This document shows positions 34,275-45,734 of a stretch of 64,000 nucleotides of DNA, piece by piece. Origin of the DNA: Ixodes scapularis (lineage: Eukaryota; Arthropoda; Arachnida; Ixodida; Ixodidae); contig NW_024609836.1 of the NCBI RefSeq assembly GCF_016920785.2, forward strand, positions 9,640,018 through 9,704,017, in the 5' to 3' direction. The notes under the pieces are model-generated. The model was not told the DNA's origin, did not search any database, and saw nothing but the letters and a program-made list of their open reading frames with translations. How positions within the stretch are numbered: the stretch's first letter is position 1; the number at the start of each line of letters is the position of its first letter. The translations under genes and the position numbers were made by a program.

Positions 34275-34600
34275 CCTCACAACTCCATAAATACGCCCTT
34301 GCGGGGTTTGCGCGGCCACATACATCGGCGAAACAAAGAACTTTACAGAAAGAATCCATCAGCACAAAAATGACGTGCGTAAGTTTGATCATGAGCGTAG
34401 CGCAGTCCCTGAGCACTGCGACAACAAGGATCATTGTATTGACTTTGACAAAACATGCATCACTGATGTTTCTGTTTGTCGCGTTTCTCGAATCCTGGCA
34501 TGTTCAAACAACGCCACCGAATATCAATCGGTCTCTCGGAGCTTTACCATCCACATATGTGAACGAGCTTCGTCGCCTTATAGAAACAGTACAGCCGTAG
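34275..34600 (+). pseudogene. GIY-YIG-type C-terminal fragment of a PLE-like retroelement
   Basis: One frame reads [26 protein letters not shown] (quoted here as two joined pieces: [12 protein letters not shown] and [14 protein letters not shown]), then [19 protein letters not shown]. After a frameshift near 34465 another frame gives [19 protein letters not shown]. This is the cysteine-plus-YIGET core, then AEH and xLESWHIQ, a layout common in the GIY-YIG end of Penelope-like reverse transcriptases that differ from PLE1-3. The RT half is absent. Sequence at 33961-34230 upstream is open but not recognised. Confidence 0.65.
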
Positions 34601-35385
34601 AGGAAGACCCGATACCCACCGCAGAAGAAAAAAAAAGGACACTTTTCAACGGCCATAGCCGTAGTTGCCCCTAAAAAAAAGGCCGAATTGGCTTCCAAAC
34701 GTAGGATCCCTATAAAGGGTCTTGGTTGGTGTTTGAACTTTCTAATAGCTCTGCTTATGAATGAATGAAATGAAAGTTACACCAGGTAGAAAAGTAAAAT
34801 GGTACAGATGTACAAACAAAATTAATAAGGTAATGTTACGTTTTGCTCAATAACAGAAGGTGAACACCATACTAGCAATATGTCACCCTTTAATAACTTC
34901 CTGCCTGCTGCATTAGGCTATCAGGAGGCTAGTATTTCCGGGGACTTTTCCACAAAAAAAGAGCTGCAGCATTGTTGTGTGCCTCGCCATCTTGTAGCAC
35001 GATTCAGTCTGTCATCCACCATGATTCTGTAATAAACAGTTCTGTATGTTCCCCTGTGCTTTGCTCGATGCAACACTGCCTCTGCTCTTTCGCATTCTTC
35101 AGAGGAAGTGAAAAACTAAAGTAATTACACTCTTCGTTTGCCAATACAGAAATAGCAAGTGCAGCAGTTTGAGGTGTGAACTGAAGTGATCGTTAGATGC
35201 TTCAGCCAGTTAATTCAAATCCACCTGATTGTAGAATACCGCTTCACGTAGGATATCACATAGATCCAGCATCAAAACAGATTCTTGGTGCCTGCACTGT
35301 GAAACCTCCGCCTTTACCACCGAAAACGAAAGATTCCTAAAGCCAGTGTTGCGCATCCTAAGGCTGAATCACCTGAAGCAGAACA
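34601..35385. other. No recognisable gene
   Basis: AT-rich with short frames only. No repeat boundary seen. Confidence 0.4.
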
Positions 35386-35389
35386 AATT

Positions 35390-35545
35390 ACTGGTGAATG
35401 CCAAGTGCAACCTGGTACTGTCACCACAAATGGAACAGGTCCTTGCTGAATGCCATGTGCGGCCTGGGACTGCGTTGCCCCAAACGGAACAGATTCTTCC
35501 TGAATGAAGTGTGCAGCCTGGGGCTGCATCAGCTCAAGAAAGCCC
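35390..35545 (+). repeat. ~55-bp coding-like tandem repeat, three units
   Basis: Units start near 35396, 35451 and 35505 and share gtg(c)a.cctgg.actg, then caaa.ggaacag.tc.ttcctgaatg. Translation gives repeated VQPGT / VRPGTA / VQPGAA blocks, so it may derive from a protein repeat. Stops now interrupt all frames. No family is recognised. Confidence 0.55.
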
Positions 35546-36027
35546 TGCACCATATGCTACACATGCCCTAGTGTTTATGCTGGCCAGGGTGGCACCAAGA
35601 GAAAAAGAGGTCGTCGGCTATCACTTCACAGGCAAGATCTTGTAAAGTGCCACTTAATAGTATGTGTGGCACACTGTCTGCCATGAATGGATAAAATGTA
35701 GTTGGTTACACTATGTGTTCTCAAGCTGCGTTCCTACGAACCCAGGCGCTCCCGCAGTACCTTGGATGGTTTTCCAAGTTTGGAAGCTCCTATGATTGGC
35801 CTTATCCTACGTATTTGGTCTGTACATTGATGCATAACAATGTGCCCAACATTCCCTAGTGCGTGGATCATTGTTTACAAAGTGTATGAGCTCCTGCACC
35901 CCTATTGCAGCAATGGCGAGAGTGGGAGGAGCTCATTGGCTACCAATCAAGAAAGCTAGGTCCATTAAGACAGACCAGACTGAGAACCCCTGGTTTACAC
36001 CATAAAATATATCTTATTTCAGGCAAT

Positions 36028-36310
36028 ACCTTCAAACCCAAGGAAGTTAGGGGCATCTTGTTCGACATCATCTAGAAGTTTGAAGGCCTCCAGATAGTGG
36101 TCGATGCAGTCGTATCAGATATGGGCCCAGGTACCCAAGGCATTTGGTGCACTTGTGTATAACATGCATCATGCTCAGTCCCAGAAGCAGTCTCTTGCAA
36201 GCATCCTTGTGCTGGAGACATGAACAGGCAACTTTTCTATCTAGTGGATGTTGCCCACCTTCTTAAGAACATTCGAGGACACCTTGTGAAACGCCAAGAG
36301 AGGCAGCGTA
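36028..36310 (+). pseudogene. P-element transposase relic, GTP-binding region
   Basis: After a pyrimidine-rich acceptor (cttatttcag at about 36024) one frame reads TFKPKEVRGILFDII, a TAG, then KFEGLQIVVDAVVSDMGPGT. Further on it reads NRQLFYLVDVAHLLKNIRGH. SDMGP followed by LFFxxDxPHLLKNIR is the hallmark of the P-transposase region between the two halves of its RNase H-like fold. Stops and a short loss between GIW and NRQ show decay. A second part of probably the same copy lies at 37130-37430. Confidence 0.78.
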
Positions 36311-37129
36311 AATCTTAACTGACCAAGCTAAACAGTTGCAATGACAGCCTAAACAATGAAGACAGAGGCAAGAACAGAGATTGACAATGATAAAAAAAAA
36401 TGTGCCGAACTGCTAATGGAAGAACTGAGTGAGTGCGAAGCGATAAACTTTAAGGGCGGATGAGGGGATGACAGGGGGAAAGAAGGGGGGGGTTGGGGGG
36501 TTTGTGCACGGATGAGTACACAAAGCATCCTAGGAAAGGAGGGGGAGGGGATGCGCAGAAGGAGGGGGCCGAAAGGGGGCAGCGTGCCCGTACCCGGACA
36601 AAAAAAGACCCGGGAGGGGGGTGGGGGGTACCCAAACACAAAAGATACTGTGGGGGTGCAGCATTAAGCACCTTGCACTAAAAGAAAATGACCTAGAAAA
36701 TGGAGAAAAAAAATTGGTGGGGGAACCAACTTTTCAAACGATTAAATGAACTGTGACTGTGGGAAGAGACATGCGATCCTAATGTGGATGAAAGAAAGGG
36801 ATCTAACTTCTTTGGAGTATGACATTGAAAAGCTTCTGTGCTTTTGTCATCTAGTCATCCTCCTTCTCATAATTCATGTTCCTGGTCTGTTGCAATTAAC
36901 TTGAAAAGTGATGCCAACCTATAAGGAGTAATGGGATTAAGTTGAGCTAGTTGGTGCACAGTACCAGGATAGGGCCAGCTGAACTTTTCACGTTTTCATC
37001 TTCCGAGTTCAGTTGGTCCTATCCTAGTACCATAAGGAGGATAGCAATCAGAATTTCGAGATCATCCAACAGGTGAAAATGCCAGTTCGGAAGCTGTCCA
37101 GCGATGATGTAAACCCTTGGCCTCACAGG
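36311..37129. other. G-rich spacer with a small hairpin
   Basis: A G-rich tract (36470-36640) has many ggggg runs. At 36968-37033 the 24-bp arm gtaccaggatagggccagctgaac pairs with gttcagttggtcctatcctagtac, 21 of 24 positions, around an 18-bp loop. No gene is seen. It separates two pieces of a P relic, so it may be an intron or an insertion. Confidence 0.5.
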
Positions 37130-37430
37130 TTTGCCTGAAGCATGTGCAGGAGCTAGTGGCAATCACCAGCAAGCATGACCTGAAACTGGTAGCCAAGTTG
37201 AAAGAAGCACATCTGAACCCCTCACACACTGATAAAATGAATGTACGGAGCACATGCTTTGCTCAATCACACTGTCGGAGCTGCAATCAAGATTGTTGCT
37301 CTACAGGGGAAAATGGCAGAGGAGGCTTTAACCACTGCCTGGTTCTTGGAACTCGTGAACAACTAGTTTTCACTCATGACCTCTCGCTCATTCAACCTTA
37401 CAATGAACGAAGCTAATCCCATTAAGCATG
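37130..37430 (+). pseudogene. P-element transposase relic, continued
   Basis: After an acceptor-like cctcacag the frame reads VCLKHVQELVAITSKHDLKL and KLKEAHLNPSHTDKMNVRST. In P transposases the block VxxKHLxEL, LKLAxKL, HLxPSxxxKMxV follows the LKNIR region of the preceding feature, so both belong to one copy. The block is comparable to the segment at 46.95-47.18 kb of the fourth P copy. The reading continues without motif to about 37420 and then meets the gag piece. Confidence 0.7.
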
Positions 37431-37489
37431 AAGAGGCCGTGGTGTTCCTGGCTGACCTGTCTAACGTCTTTTCGAGAGATTGTATCGGA

Positions 37490-38300
37490 AAAAATAGGGA
37501 CAGAGAAACAGCTTCAAGCCTTGCAAGGCATGGATGATTACCAAGCAGTTGGCACTAAGGCTCCGAGAGTTCTCAGTCAGGCTAGAAAACTACCTGCAAT
37601 GCCACTTGAACAGATCCAAGGTACAGACCACGGAGGAGCTGGAACAGCTAATGGTTAACGACCACATGAAGGAGTGTCTTGCACCTGACGCTAGCTAGAG
37701 CCCACATCATATTCAATGAAAAGGAAGGTTTTCTGACCCCGAGCGCGATAACTCAGCTCTCGGAGAACTTTGATGAAAGTCTGAGACCGAAGGGGGGTTC
37801 GGTTAAGACAAGGACGGTACGACAGAAAAGCCGAATCTAGAAGCACGCAGCAAAGACAGACAGTCAGCTGCACCGTCCGGCGCCGCTGCTTCGACTGCAA
37901 CAAGCCGGGTCACATCGCAAAAGATTGCCCTACCTGCAACACCAAATCCGGTGGTGACCAGATTGGGAAAACATAACGATGAAAAAGATTGCACGTTGGT
38001 GGCCAGGGTTGATGTGATAATATTCGAGGTTGAGCCCCGACCGGCGCATTAAAGAGGACAGTGGCGGACACAACGTGTCGCTTAAAAGTGGAGATGTGGA
38101 CATTACTGCACTCGTGGACTCCGGGGCCAACATTACTGTCATTCGACAGCCTCTACTTCTTGACTATGAGGCAGCGGGCTCCACGACTGAGCTAACGAGT
38201 GAGTTTGGCGATCGAGTGACCGTGGAGCTTCCGTATCAGCCGCTTAGTGCCATCACGGAGGGCCCTTATGCTACCTTACAACCGAGACATAAGTCTCGAT
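37490..38300 (+). pseudogene. LTR retrotransposon gag-protease fragment (Ty3/gypsy-like)
   Basis: Gag-like helices (LREFSVRLENYLQCHL, then LEQLMVNDHMKECL) occupy 37560-37680. A CCHC zinc knuckle, CFDCNKPGHIAKDC, follows at about 37880-37925. After a frame change comes a retropepsin start, ITALVDSGANITVI, with the catalytic DSGA at about 38110-38150. Order and spacing fit a Ty3/gypsy-type element. Frameshifts separate the pieces, and reverse transcriptase, integrase and LTRs are not found downstream, so it is a dead internal fragment. Gag would package element RNA, and the protease would process the polyprotein. Confidence 0.72.
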
Positions 38301-39890
38301 TGCAACAAGTCCCGTCACTTGGCATTTTTTGTTCACAATTGGTTCGGCGATGGCATGACGAACACCATGATGATGCATTTTTGATACCGTCTGATTTGTC
38401 CCATTGACTCGTAGTGTTGGCTGCATCTGGGCTTGGGGTGAAACTGAGTAGTATAGCATGTTCTCTTTCTGCCCAAACCCCCATTGTACAAATCTTTGCC
38501 GCAACGATGATACATTCATTTGTTTTGCACAGTACTGTAGGCAACAATATGAAGGAGAATAAACTTCCTCGCTTTTTTTATGTACCTACAAATTTTGGAA
38601 CATGTTATGGTCCCGGAAAAGGCTAGAACAGAAATTTTGTTTACCAAACTACATATTGTTTGAAGGGTGGAGGTTCGACAAAGGAAACTGGAAAGAAGAA
38701 AGATGAACCGTTCACTTTGGTGCTGTTGCCAATAGTAGCTTTTTATGCGTTGTGGGCTTTAGGGCACGGCCATTTTGTTGCCTAGGGACGCACAGGCATT
38801 GACGATGACTTTAGTTCCGATATGGCAGAGAGACTTGCAGACGCTTGGATTGGTGGCATCGGGGCACTTCAAACTTGTTTCATTTTTACACGCAGACGAA
38901 CCGCAGGAGGAAGGCTGAGCACAAGGAGCCACCAGAGACTAAGATGAATTGCTGCTGCCAGTCAACCATGGATGGGGAGATTTAGCAGACCAAAACGCTT
39001 CGTCGGAGTTTGGCCGGGACTTGCGCCCTCGCCAATTGGACAAATCTTGGCCAAACGCAGACGCAGCAGCCCGTGTTCAATCTAATTAGGCAATGCGGAA
39101 GTTTCACCTCCAGCTTTGACGATTAAGCTTTCCTACTGGTAACCTGGAGTGTGGTTCCGCCTGGCCATCGGGACAAGCATTCTGTCCACATCGTTTGCAG
39201 CAGGGATTCTCAACCACTAATGTTTTGGGATGCCTCTAAGCTTTTCGGCATAGACTAATCATAATCAACCCTACTCACTTGGTGTACATAATATTTATAA
39301 CGATTCTCTATTTTCATGCCCCAGAACAACCTCGCAGTTTTATTGTGGTAGAACAAGATAGAAAATTTAAGAGACACAATTCATATATTTTCACGGATGA
39401 TAGAAAATGAAAAAGGTCAAACTCATCACGGTTCAACAATAACAATCGGCATCAATTTAAAAAAATAATTTTATTGCTCAATCGAGGCCTTCGGGCCCGA
39501 TCCATGGATTCCCATTTGAGAACAACTGGTTTGAAGATCCGTTAGCATACACGGCCTGTTCCAGGAAAACGTTAAATGCGAGGCATTTCATTCTCGATTT
39601 ATAGTGTAGCCTGATCCTGGAACGGTGGCCAGGATGTCTGTAAGAGGTCATTTTTGCATAAATGGTTCATTCATTTACTTATTTATTCTTTGGGGGCCCA
39701 AAGGCATTACTGTCCAGTATGTCGAAAAGGCGTACATAGAAAAAAATATTAAGCAAGTTCACATATAAAAAACAAACAAAAAAACACTCTTTATCAGAAC
39801 ACAAAGCAGAATAAAAAATGACGTCTAATGCCAGCGCACCCGGTGATGCGGGAAGGAGATTCCAGTCCAGCGATGTCATGGATCGTGCGG
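38301..39890. other. No recognisable gene
   Basis: Short frames only. No further retrotransposon motif (RT, integrase, LTR) is visible after the protease piece. Confidence 0.4.
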
Positions 39891-39893
39891 AGG

Positions 39894-40120
39894 ACTCAAG
39901 ATTCTGGGAAAATCGCATCAATCCGGAAGGATTCTGGAAGAGCCTTTATCTCTGGCTGCAATGAAGCCAGAAATAATAAAGTAATCCAATCGAACGTGAA
40001 GTAAACAATTGGATTCTCGAAGGATACTGGAAGGATGCCTGAAGGGTCTTTACTTCTGGTTGCAATGGAGCCAGGTGTAAAGAAGTAACCAATTGAAAAT
40101 GCAGTAACTAACTGAGGTTC
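39894..40120. repeat. Tandem repeat, ~115-bp unit, two copies
   Basis: Unit 1 (39894-40010) and unit 2 (40011-40120) share attct.ggaa, ctggaag, gggtctttact/gcctttatct, ctggctgcaatg.agcca and a terminal aac..aattg. Divergence is about 25%. The function is unknown. Confidence 0.65.
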
Positions 40121-42009
40121 ATATATTTTGCTTGCCACTGCTAGTGTTCTTGTGAAACCGTAGGTCGCGCATCCAGCGAACGGCATTTGCTCCTCTGCGT
40201 GCTAGTGGCTTCAATAGTTGTCCAAACTCTGTGTGATGCGACTTTGTGCTGTCTGCACAGCGCTGCCCATCCGTTAGAGGTTGCAGATGCCGTGGCCTCT
40301 GCAGTTCACGGTGCAGCTGCAAGCGCAAGACACGGTTGTGCTGCATGAAGTGCAGCTCCAGTGCAGCTGAAGTGCAGCTTTGCCAGAGAAAAACCTCGGC
40401 AGAAGCTAACATTCCTAAATATTTAAACAAACATCAGGGTCATCACCCACATGACCGAATGCTTCTCACACTCAACCGTCCCTGACGATAACCCAAAGAC
40501 GGAAGAGCTATACATAAAAAAAGATCTTTGTGGCTCCTCACCAGACAGAAATTCACACCTCTTTCTGACCCAAAACACAGTACCTCGTCCCACTGGGGTG
40601 GGGCAGAAAGGTGTGCTAAAGATCGAAAGATTGAACCACCCAAGCGGGTAACCAACTGTTGCAGACAGCGTGGTCAGTGCCAAAAAACAACAAAACAAAG
40701 ATCACCTAAATCTGTGACAGGTGTGGACCAGAAATTATCCTGTGCATGACCTTCAATTTAGATAGCCACAAGCACTGTTTCTAAGAAGCATGTTGTTGCA
40801 GTACACTAACCACTTCCAGCAATGAATTTTTCTGTGTTTGGGTAAATTAAGCGTAATGCAACTAATTCCCTTTTCTTCGTGAGTAAACCTTATATTTTGA
40901 GCCTGGAGGTGTAACTGAAACAACTTAGTTGCTTCTTCCCCACCTCCCCTCTTTAATTTGTAGAGAAATAAAGAATTTTAACCTGACAAAAAAAATCTAA
41001 ATTTCACGAAAAATTATGCAAATTGACAAAATAAAGTGGTTGAAATAGACGCCATGTCGTATTCTAAACATTGGGATATTTCATACTTCCAGAAATGTTG
41101 GCGTGAGGACATAACATCTCCAAGTACTACTTCCGAGGATATCCACTTGGTAAGTTGTGCCTACACATTTCAACACCTGTTGTCTCCCTTACTACAAGAT
41201 GGAAGAACGATGAGGTTATTGAAATAGCATCATCATCTGTACCAGAGGTGTGCAATCTGTTTAGGACTGCGACCCCGAAACCTGGGTCAAACATGCTTAT
41301 TAAAGAGCACAGTCTGGTTTCGTTGACTTTACACTCCGTGCGGGAACTATAGGGGGCGCTTTGAAAAAGGCGCGCAGCGCCACTAGCGGAAGAGCTGGAG
41401 TTCGACAGTGAGGTGCATTCAGCAGCCTGCGGCGCCTTTTCGCATGCCAAGCTGTGGCGGCGGAAGTGCGCACGGATGAAGCTTTTGCTTTTTGGGCCGA
41501 TACATTGAGGGTGACGTTGCACGAGTGCTGGGGCAGAAGGGCATTCAGCTGTTCTCCACTTCTTATATATTTAGTTTGAGTCGTTATCAGGGGTAATTTC
41601 TCTAGTTGCGGCCGAAAAAGGAGTTGGAGCAATTTTCCAAAAAGCAAGACGGCCGCCACCATAATTGCTTTGAGTAAGAAATCGATTTCGCTCGTCACTG
41701 TAAACGTAGGACTGCTGGAACAATGATAATTGGATATGAGTGAGATGTTCATTAAGTTTATGCACGAAGTGCGCTCAGTTGCATTAAGACAGCAGGTGTG
41801 AAAGTTATGTTTCTAACGAATAAAAAAATAAAGCTGTACGGAATATCCAATATTAGACCCAAAATGTTGTGTTATAGCGGGCTGTGCAAAGTGCAGATTT
41901 GGGCACACAGGTGCTTGGACTTGAGAGTAACATGACACAGCACTTATTATACCAAAAAGAGGTGGCATAGGGAAACCAGGTGGAAATTTGGTGTGGGTGG
42001 CGTAACTGA
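40121..42009. other. No recognised gene; GCAGCT-rich patch at 40300-40385
   Basis: The patch holds about five gcagct words. A frame near 40528-40749 ends in a Cys/Lys-rich tail, but I could not place it in a family. Elsewhere only short frames occur. Confidence 0.4.
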
Positions 42010-42375
42010 ATGGGAAACGGTTTTGACCATGAAAAGGCTGTCAGGAGAATACCACTCGTCGTGGGAGATGGAGACTTTGGCTTTGGATCGACATCACCTG
42101 TTTCATTTATAGGCCCGGCATATCAGGTTCAGCCCACAAAGGAACCGCAGCCTCATATGGAATCACAGCCTCAAGTGGAACCTGAGCCAGCTGCACTGAC
42201 AGAGATTGACTGGTTGTTCTGTGGAACAAAACAAGACATGGAGGTTTTACCAGAGGTAGAGCTTCCTTCAAAGATGGAACTGCCATCACAGCTGCCTGAA
42301 GATGACCTCCCCACTGAAGGAGATAACTGCTTTGAAGCCAACCCTGCCTCCCCTCAGAAGCAGACCCCCCTCTGA
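42010..42375 (+). CDS. Anonymous Glu/Pro-rich open frame
   Basis: An ATG-started 121-codon frame ends at 42375. Its second half is acidic and repetitive (EPQPHMESQPQVEPEPAALT; later ELPSKMELPSQLPEDDLPTE). It lies 450 bp before a possible Kolobok-type exon on the same strand. It could be an upstream exon of that gene, but no donor is obvious and low-complexity frames can arise by chance. No domain is recognised. Confidence 0.3.
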   Translation: MGNGFDHEKAVRRIPLVVGDGDFGFGSTSPVSFIGPAYQVQPTKEPQPHMESQPQVEPEPAALTEIDWLFCGTKQDMEVLPEVELPSKMELPSQLPEDDLPTEGDNCFEANPASPQKQTPL

Positions 42376-42832
42376 AGGTTACCTTCTCTCCGAAGCCGCC
42401 CCCCTTCTGAAGCAGAGCCATATGGTGCCACAGACCGCACATACCACCCCTCGGACCAAGACAGAATAAACAGGTTCACCTTGCTCGGTATACTGCAATG
42501 AAGCTCTAAATAATTTATTCCAAGTTATGTGATTTGCAAATTTCGTCGTAACTGTTTGGTTTCCTTCATACATTGTCTCAGTTGTTATGCTGCTATTTGC
42601 TTCGGAATGCCACTTCCAATGTTTCACAATCTGACAACTAAGCTGCACTAGTTTGCATGGCACATAACTGTAGTTCCCCCATTTTCTTGGTTCAGATACT
42701 TATCAATACATGATGTTGCATTATTTGAAATTGCAAATAAAAAAGAAATAGTTTTGCAAGTAGTTTTAACATGACATACAAAGCATTTAACATTATATGT
42801 TGCTTTTTTTTTAAACTCTCTAAAGGTCTGCA

Positions 42833-43193
42833 GGCGAAAGCACAGTTCCGACACCCGACAAGGAAAGGAAGTATATAAGTTATGAAAGATCCTCGTTGGT
42901 GCTGTTCAAGTTCTGTAGAGAGTGCCACAAGCCCTGCACAGCGGAACTGCATCCTGACGGCACTGGCCTGACAGCAACCACAGAGTGCCAAGATGGACAT
43001 GTCAGGAAGTGGACAAGTGAGCCCCGTGTGTCAGGGAGGAATGTGGGAAGCCCTTCTCTCCACCGCAGTTCTCTTTAGTGGGGCAAGCCCTGTCATAACA
43101 CTGAGGATGCTGCGGCACATTAACATTCAAGTCATCTCCAATCGCACCTACTACAGATATCAAAAGCGTCATCTTTTGCCTTCAATAGCCAGG
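42833..43193 (+). pseudogene. Possible Kolobok/THAP-type transposase exon relic
   Basis: The frame reads DKERKYISYERSSLVLFKFC, then CRECHKPC, TECQDGHVRKWTSEPRVSG and NVG. A +1 shift follows, giving LLSTAVLFSGASPVITLRML and ISNRTYYRYQKRHLLPSIAR up to an agg|gtaagt donor at 43193. This layout (KFIVFExxLxxLF, CxxC, C..GHxxxWxSQP, GNxLLSAAxLFSG, RTYYxxQ) is one I associate with THAP-linked transposases of the Kolobok type. That assignment is from memory and needs a profile search. A frameshift breaks it. If right, it is a relative of the enzyme that could mobilise TTAA-flanked MITEs like those at 9.6-11.8 kb. Confidence 0.5.
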
Positions 43194-44485
43194 GTAAGTC
43201 TCCTTTTCAATACTACGTTATGATGGACAGTGTTCATAATCAGGGTGGCAATCACACCCGGAATCTACAAGATATGGTCCTTATCACCTCTGACCACCAC
43301 TCAAAATAACAGACGTTCATATCAAGAATTGTTAATGTTTGCAAGCCCCTCATGTACTGCAGTTACTAGCATAATGAACACATTTTTTACCCACAAACAA
43401 TTAATCACATTTGATGCTGAAATATCATCCTGCAGCAATATTGCAGTGCTCAATCATTTACTGGGTCCACTACTAGAATCTGGACAAAATTTAATTTGAA
43501 ACAATTTAATTTGAAACTTTCACTGACCAACTAAACTCTGGAGCTTTGACTATTTTTACCCTACATATAAGACTTCCTTTGTTTCGTACCTGATACATAG
43601 GTATTGTATTCTTTTTCCCTGCTAGAATTGTGTGGTCTGCAGCATTTCTTAAATAAAAGAAAAATAAAATAAACCCTTATATAGTGAGGTTTTTAAATTT
43701 AACTTTGTCCAGATTATAGTGGTGGACCTAGTGCTACTCAAATTTTAAAACTCCTAACAAATCACCGGGAGACTGCCCTCAAAGCAGTGAATGAAAATGG
43801 CAGCACTAATTTTGCGTTTTGGGTGGTGGCAGAAAACACTATTTTAAGCTGCCTTGCATAATCCTCGCCAATATCCACCATCCGTACCATCCGTAACAAG
43901 CACCATCAACGTTTTACCGTTTACTTAAGCTTGGGCACTCTCCTCAGGCACCAAGAGGCATTATGGGATATGCTGTCGTAGCAAGCGATGGAGGCACGGC
44001 AGCCTCTGTTGTCTGCAATGACTTTCTCTCTCTACTTGTGCCACGTGGTAGTAGCAACAACGAAGGGGGTGAGCAGACAGACTCCTAGCATTAGGCTTTC
44101 CGGTGTTTTTGGAAATGGTCTATTGCCAACCACTGTTATCACATACAAAGTGCCAAAACTACACAGGGATAATAAGAAAGGTGTCAAAACAGGGTACACT
44201 TGCAACTCAGTGTAGGTCCCCGCTCACTCGACTCACGAGGGGAACAAAACGGCACAAGCAACGGCAACTTGAGCAACTTTCCTCTGAATGCCGGCCGGCA
44301 CGCTGTAAAGTTTCCTCAGCGGTGTCGACGAGGCGGCATCCCACCACCTTTCGATGTCCAAGGACTGCCTGACGGTGTTTCAAGAGATCTTGCAACACTA
44401 TCGCTTAGAGCGCAGAGTGTATCGACCACCCAACAAAAGTCTTACCAAGTTCCAGCAGTGAGGTGGAGACAGCTGCAGACAAATA
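43194..44485. other. No recognisable gene
   Basis: Only short frames; no motif seen downstream of the donor at 43193 that would continue the transposase. Confidence 0.4.
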
Positions 44486-44502
44486 CCCCCCCCCCCCCCC
44501 GC

Positions 44503-45721
44503 CAGGGGTGAGACAGGTGAAACAGGTTTTGAAGCAGAGAAATCTGGATTTTTGAGCAGCTTAAGAGCACAAAATTCTCGTTTTGAAGCAGCAGTTTATG
44601 CATCTTGGAGCAACTTTGTAGCAAAAGAGTCTACAATTTGGAGCAGAGTAGGAGCAGAAAATGTTAGAGCAGCTTATCAGCAACTGAAATCATAAGAAAT
44701 CTGATTTAAATCACATAAATCAAATTTTTCTTCATTATACATTATTTTTTTCCACCCTGGTCAATAAGTCATCAGCGCCAATACGCACGGAGATAATATA
44801 TAAAAGAACAAAAAAACGGAAAAGGCAAACCAGAGTCCAATGCGCACAGATGAAGACAAGAAGCACAGGCTTGCTGCAACCTTAGGTCGGAACCAGGTAC
44901 CTCAAGCTTATACGAACTGGTGCCAAAGAGCAATTGTAGTGCAAAACTTATTAAAGCGGTGATTCAAGAGCATGAACAGGGAAGCACGGTTTACTACAGC
45001 GAGACATCCATTGACTTTCGTAGAAAGCATGTGCAGATAGAAAAAAACTCGCTACAAAAGTGAGTCCCAAAGTAAATAGTGAATTGGTAGGAAAACTATG
45101 AGCAGCACATGCTGGCTAAGTACGGATGTGTGACCGATTCATTCGATTGTTCACGCACTGGAAGCACGTGTGAGGTAACTGAAAGTACTCACGGCAACGG
45201 CGCCATCCATTTTGACGAGAAGGTTCCGACACGAATGAACAATTACACAATTGAGGCACTCAATATCACTTTTAAGAAAATGTTTACTTTCAGAACAAAA
45301 GAAATACCGGCTCATCTTGATAGCCTGTGCGTCATACCTCGCGTGGCCAGACAGCGAGACCGCGTAACAGCACACCTGTAGCATGCAGTCACAAATGACA
45401 CCGAAAAATAGTAGGAAAATCAGGGAAAGGACCATGTATCATATGTACAGAAGGGTACTACAGCTGAAATCTTTGAACTCGGGGGTTGCTTGTACCACTC
45501 CGAACCTATGCCATGTACTTTACTCAACGAGATTGAATGTTGCCAATCAAGCTCTCGCTTCACACTAAACCTAGCGTCGCCGCAAACATTCCTTTTTAGT
45601 TTTGAGTTACTTTGGCGCAGTGTGGCGCAATTTAGACCGATTTCGAGTTTTTGGCACAACTAGGCGCAGAAATTTCGGTTTGTATCAAAATGGCGCAATT
45701 GGCGCAGATGTCACACCCGTG
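44503..45721. mobile_element. Probable hAT-type MITE with GAGCAG/GGCGCA arrays
   Basis: The left end, caggggtgagacaggtg, and the right end, reverse complemented (cacgggtgtgacatctgc), match at about 13 of 17 positions. The left 180 bp repeat (t)tttggagcag words about every 25 bp and the right 120 bp repeat ttggcgcag. The flanks are C-rich on both sides (a C15 run at 44486-44500 and gccccctcc after 45721), so an 8-bp duplication cannot be resolved. The interior has no recognised coding sequence. Confidence 0.6.
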
Positions 45722-45734
45722 CCCCCTCCTGCCC

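Noticed and set aside
40528..40749. Cys-containing C-terminal frame that might be a piggyBac zinc finger
   Set aside because: Cysteine spacing does not fit, and no piggyBac core precedes it.
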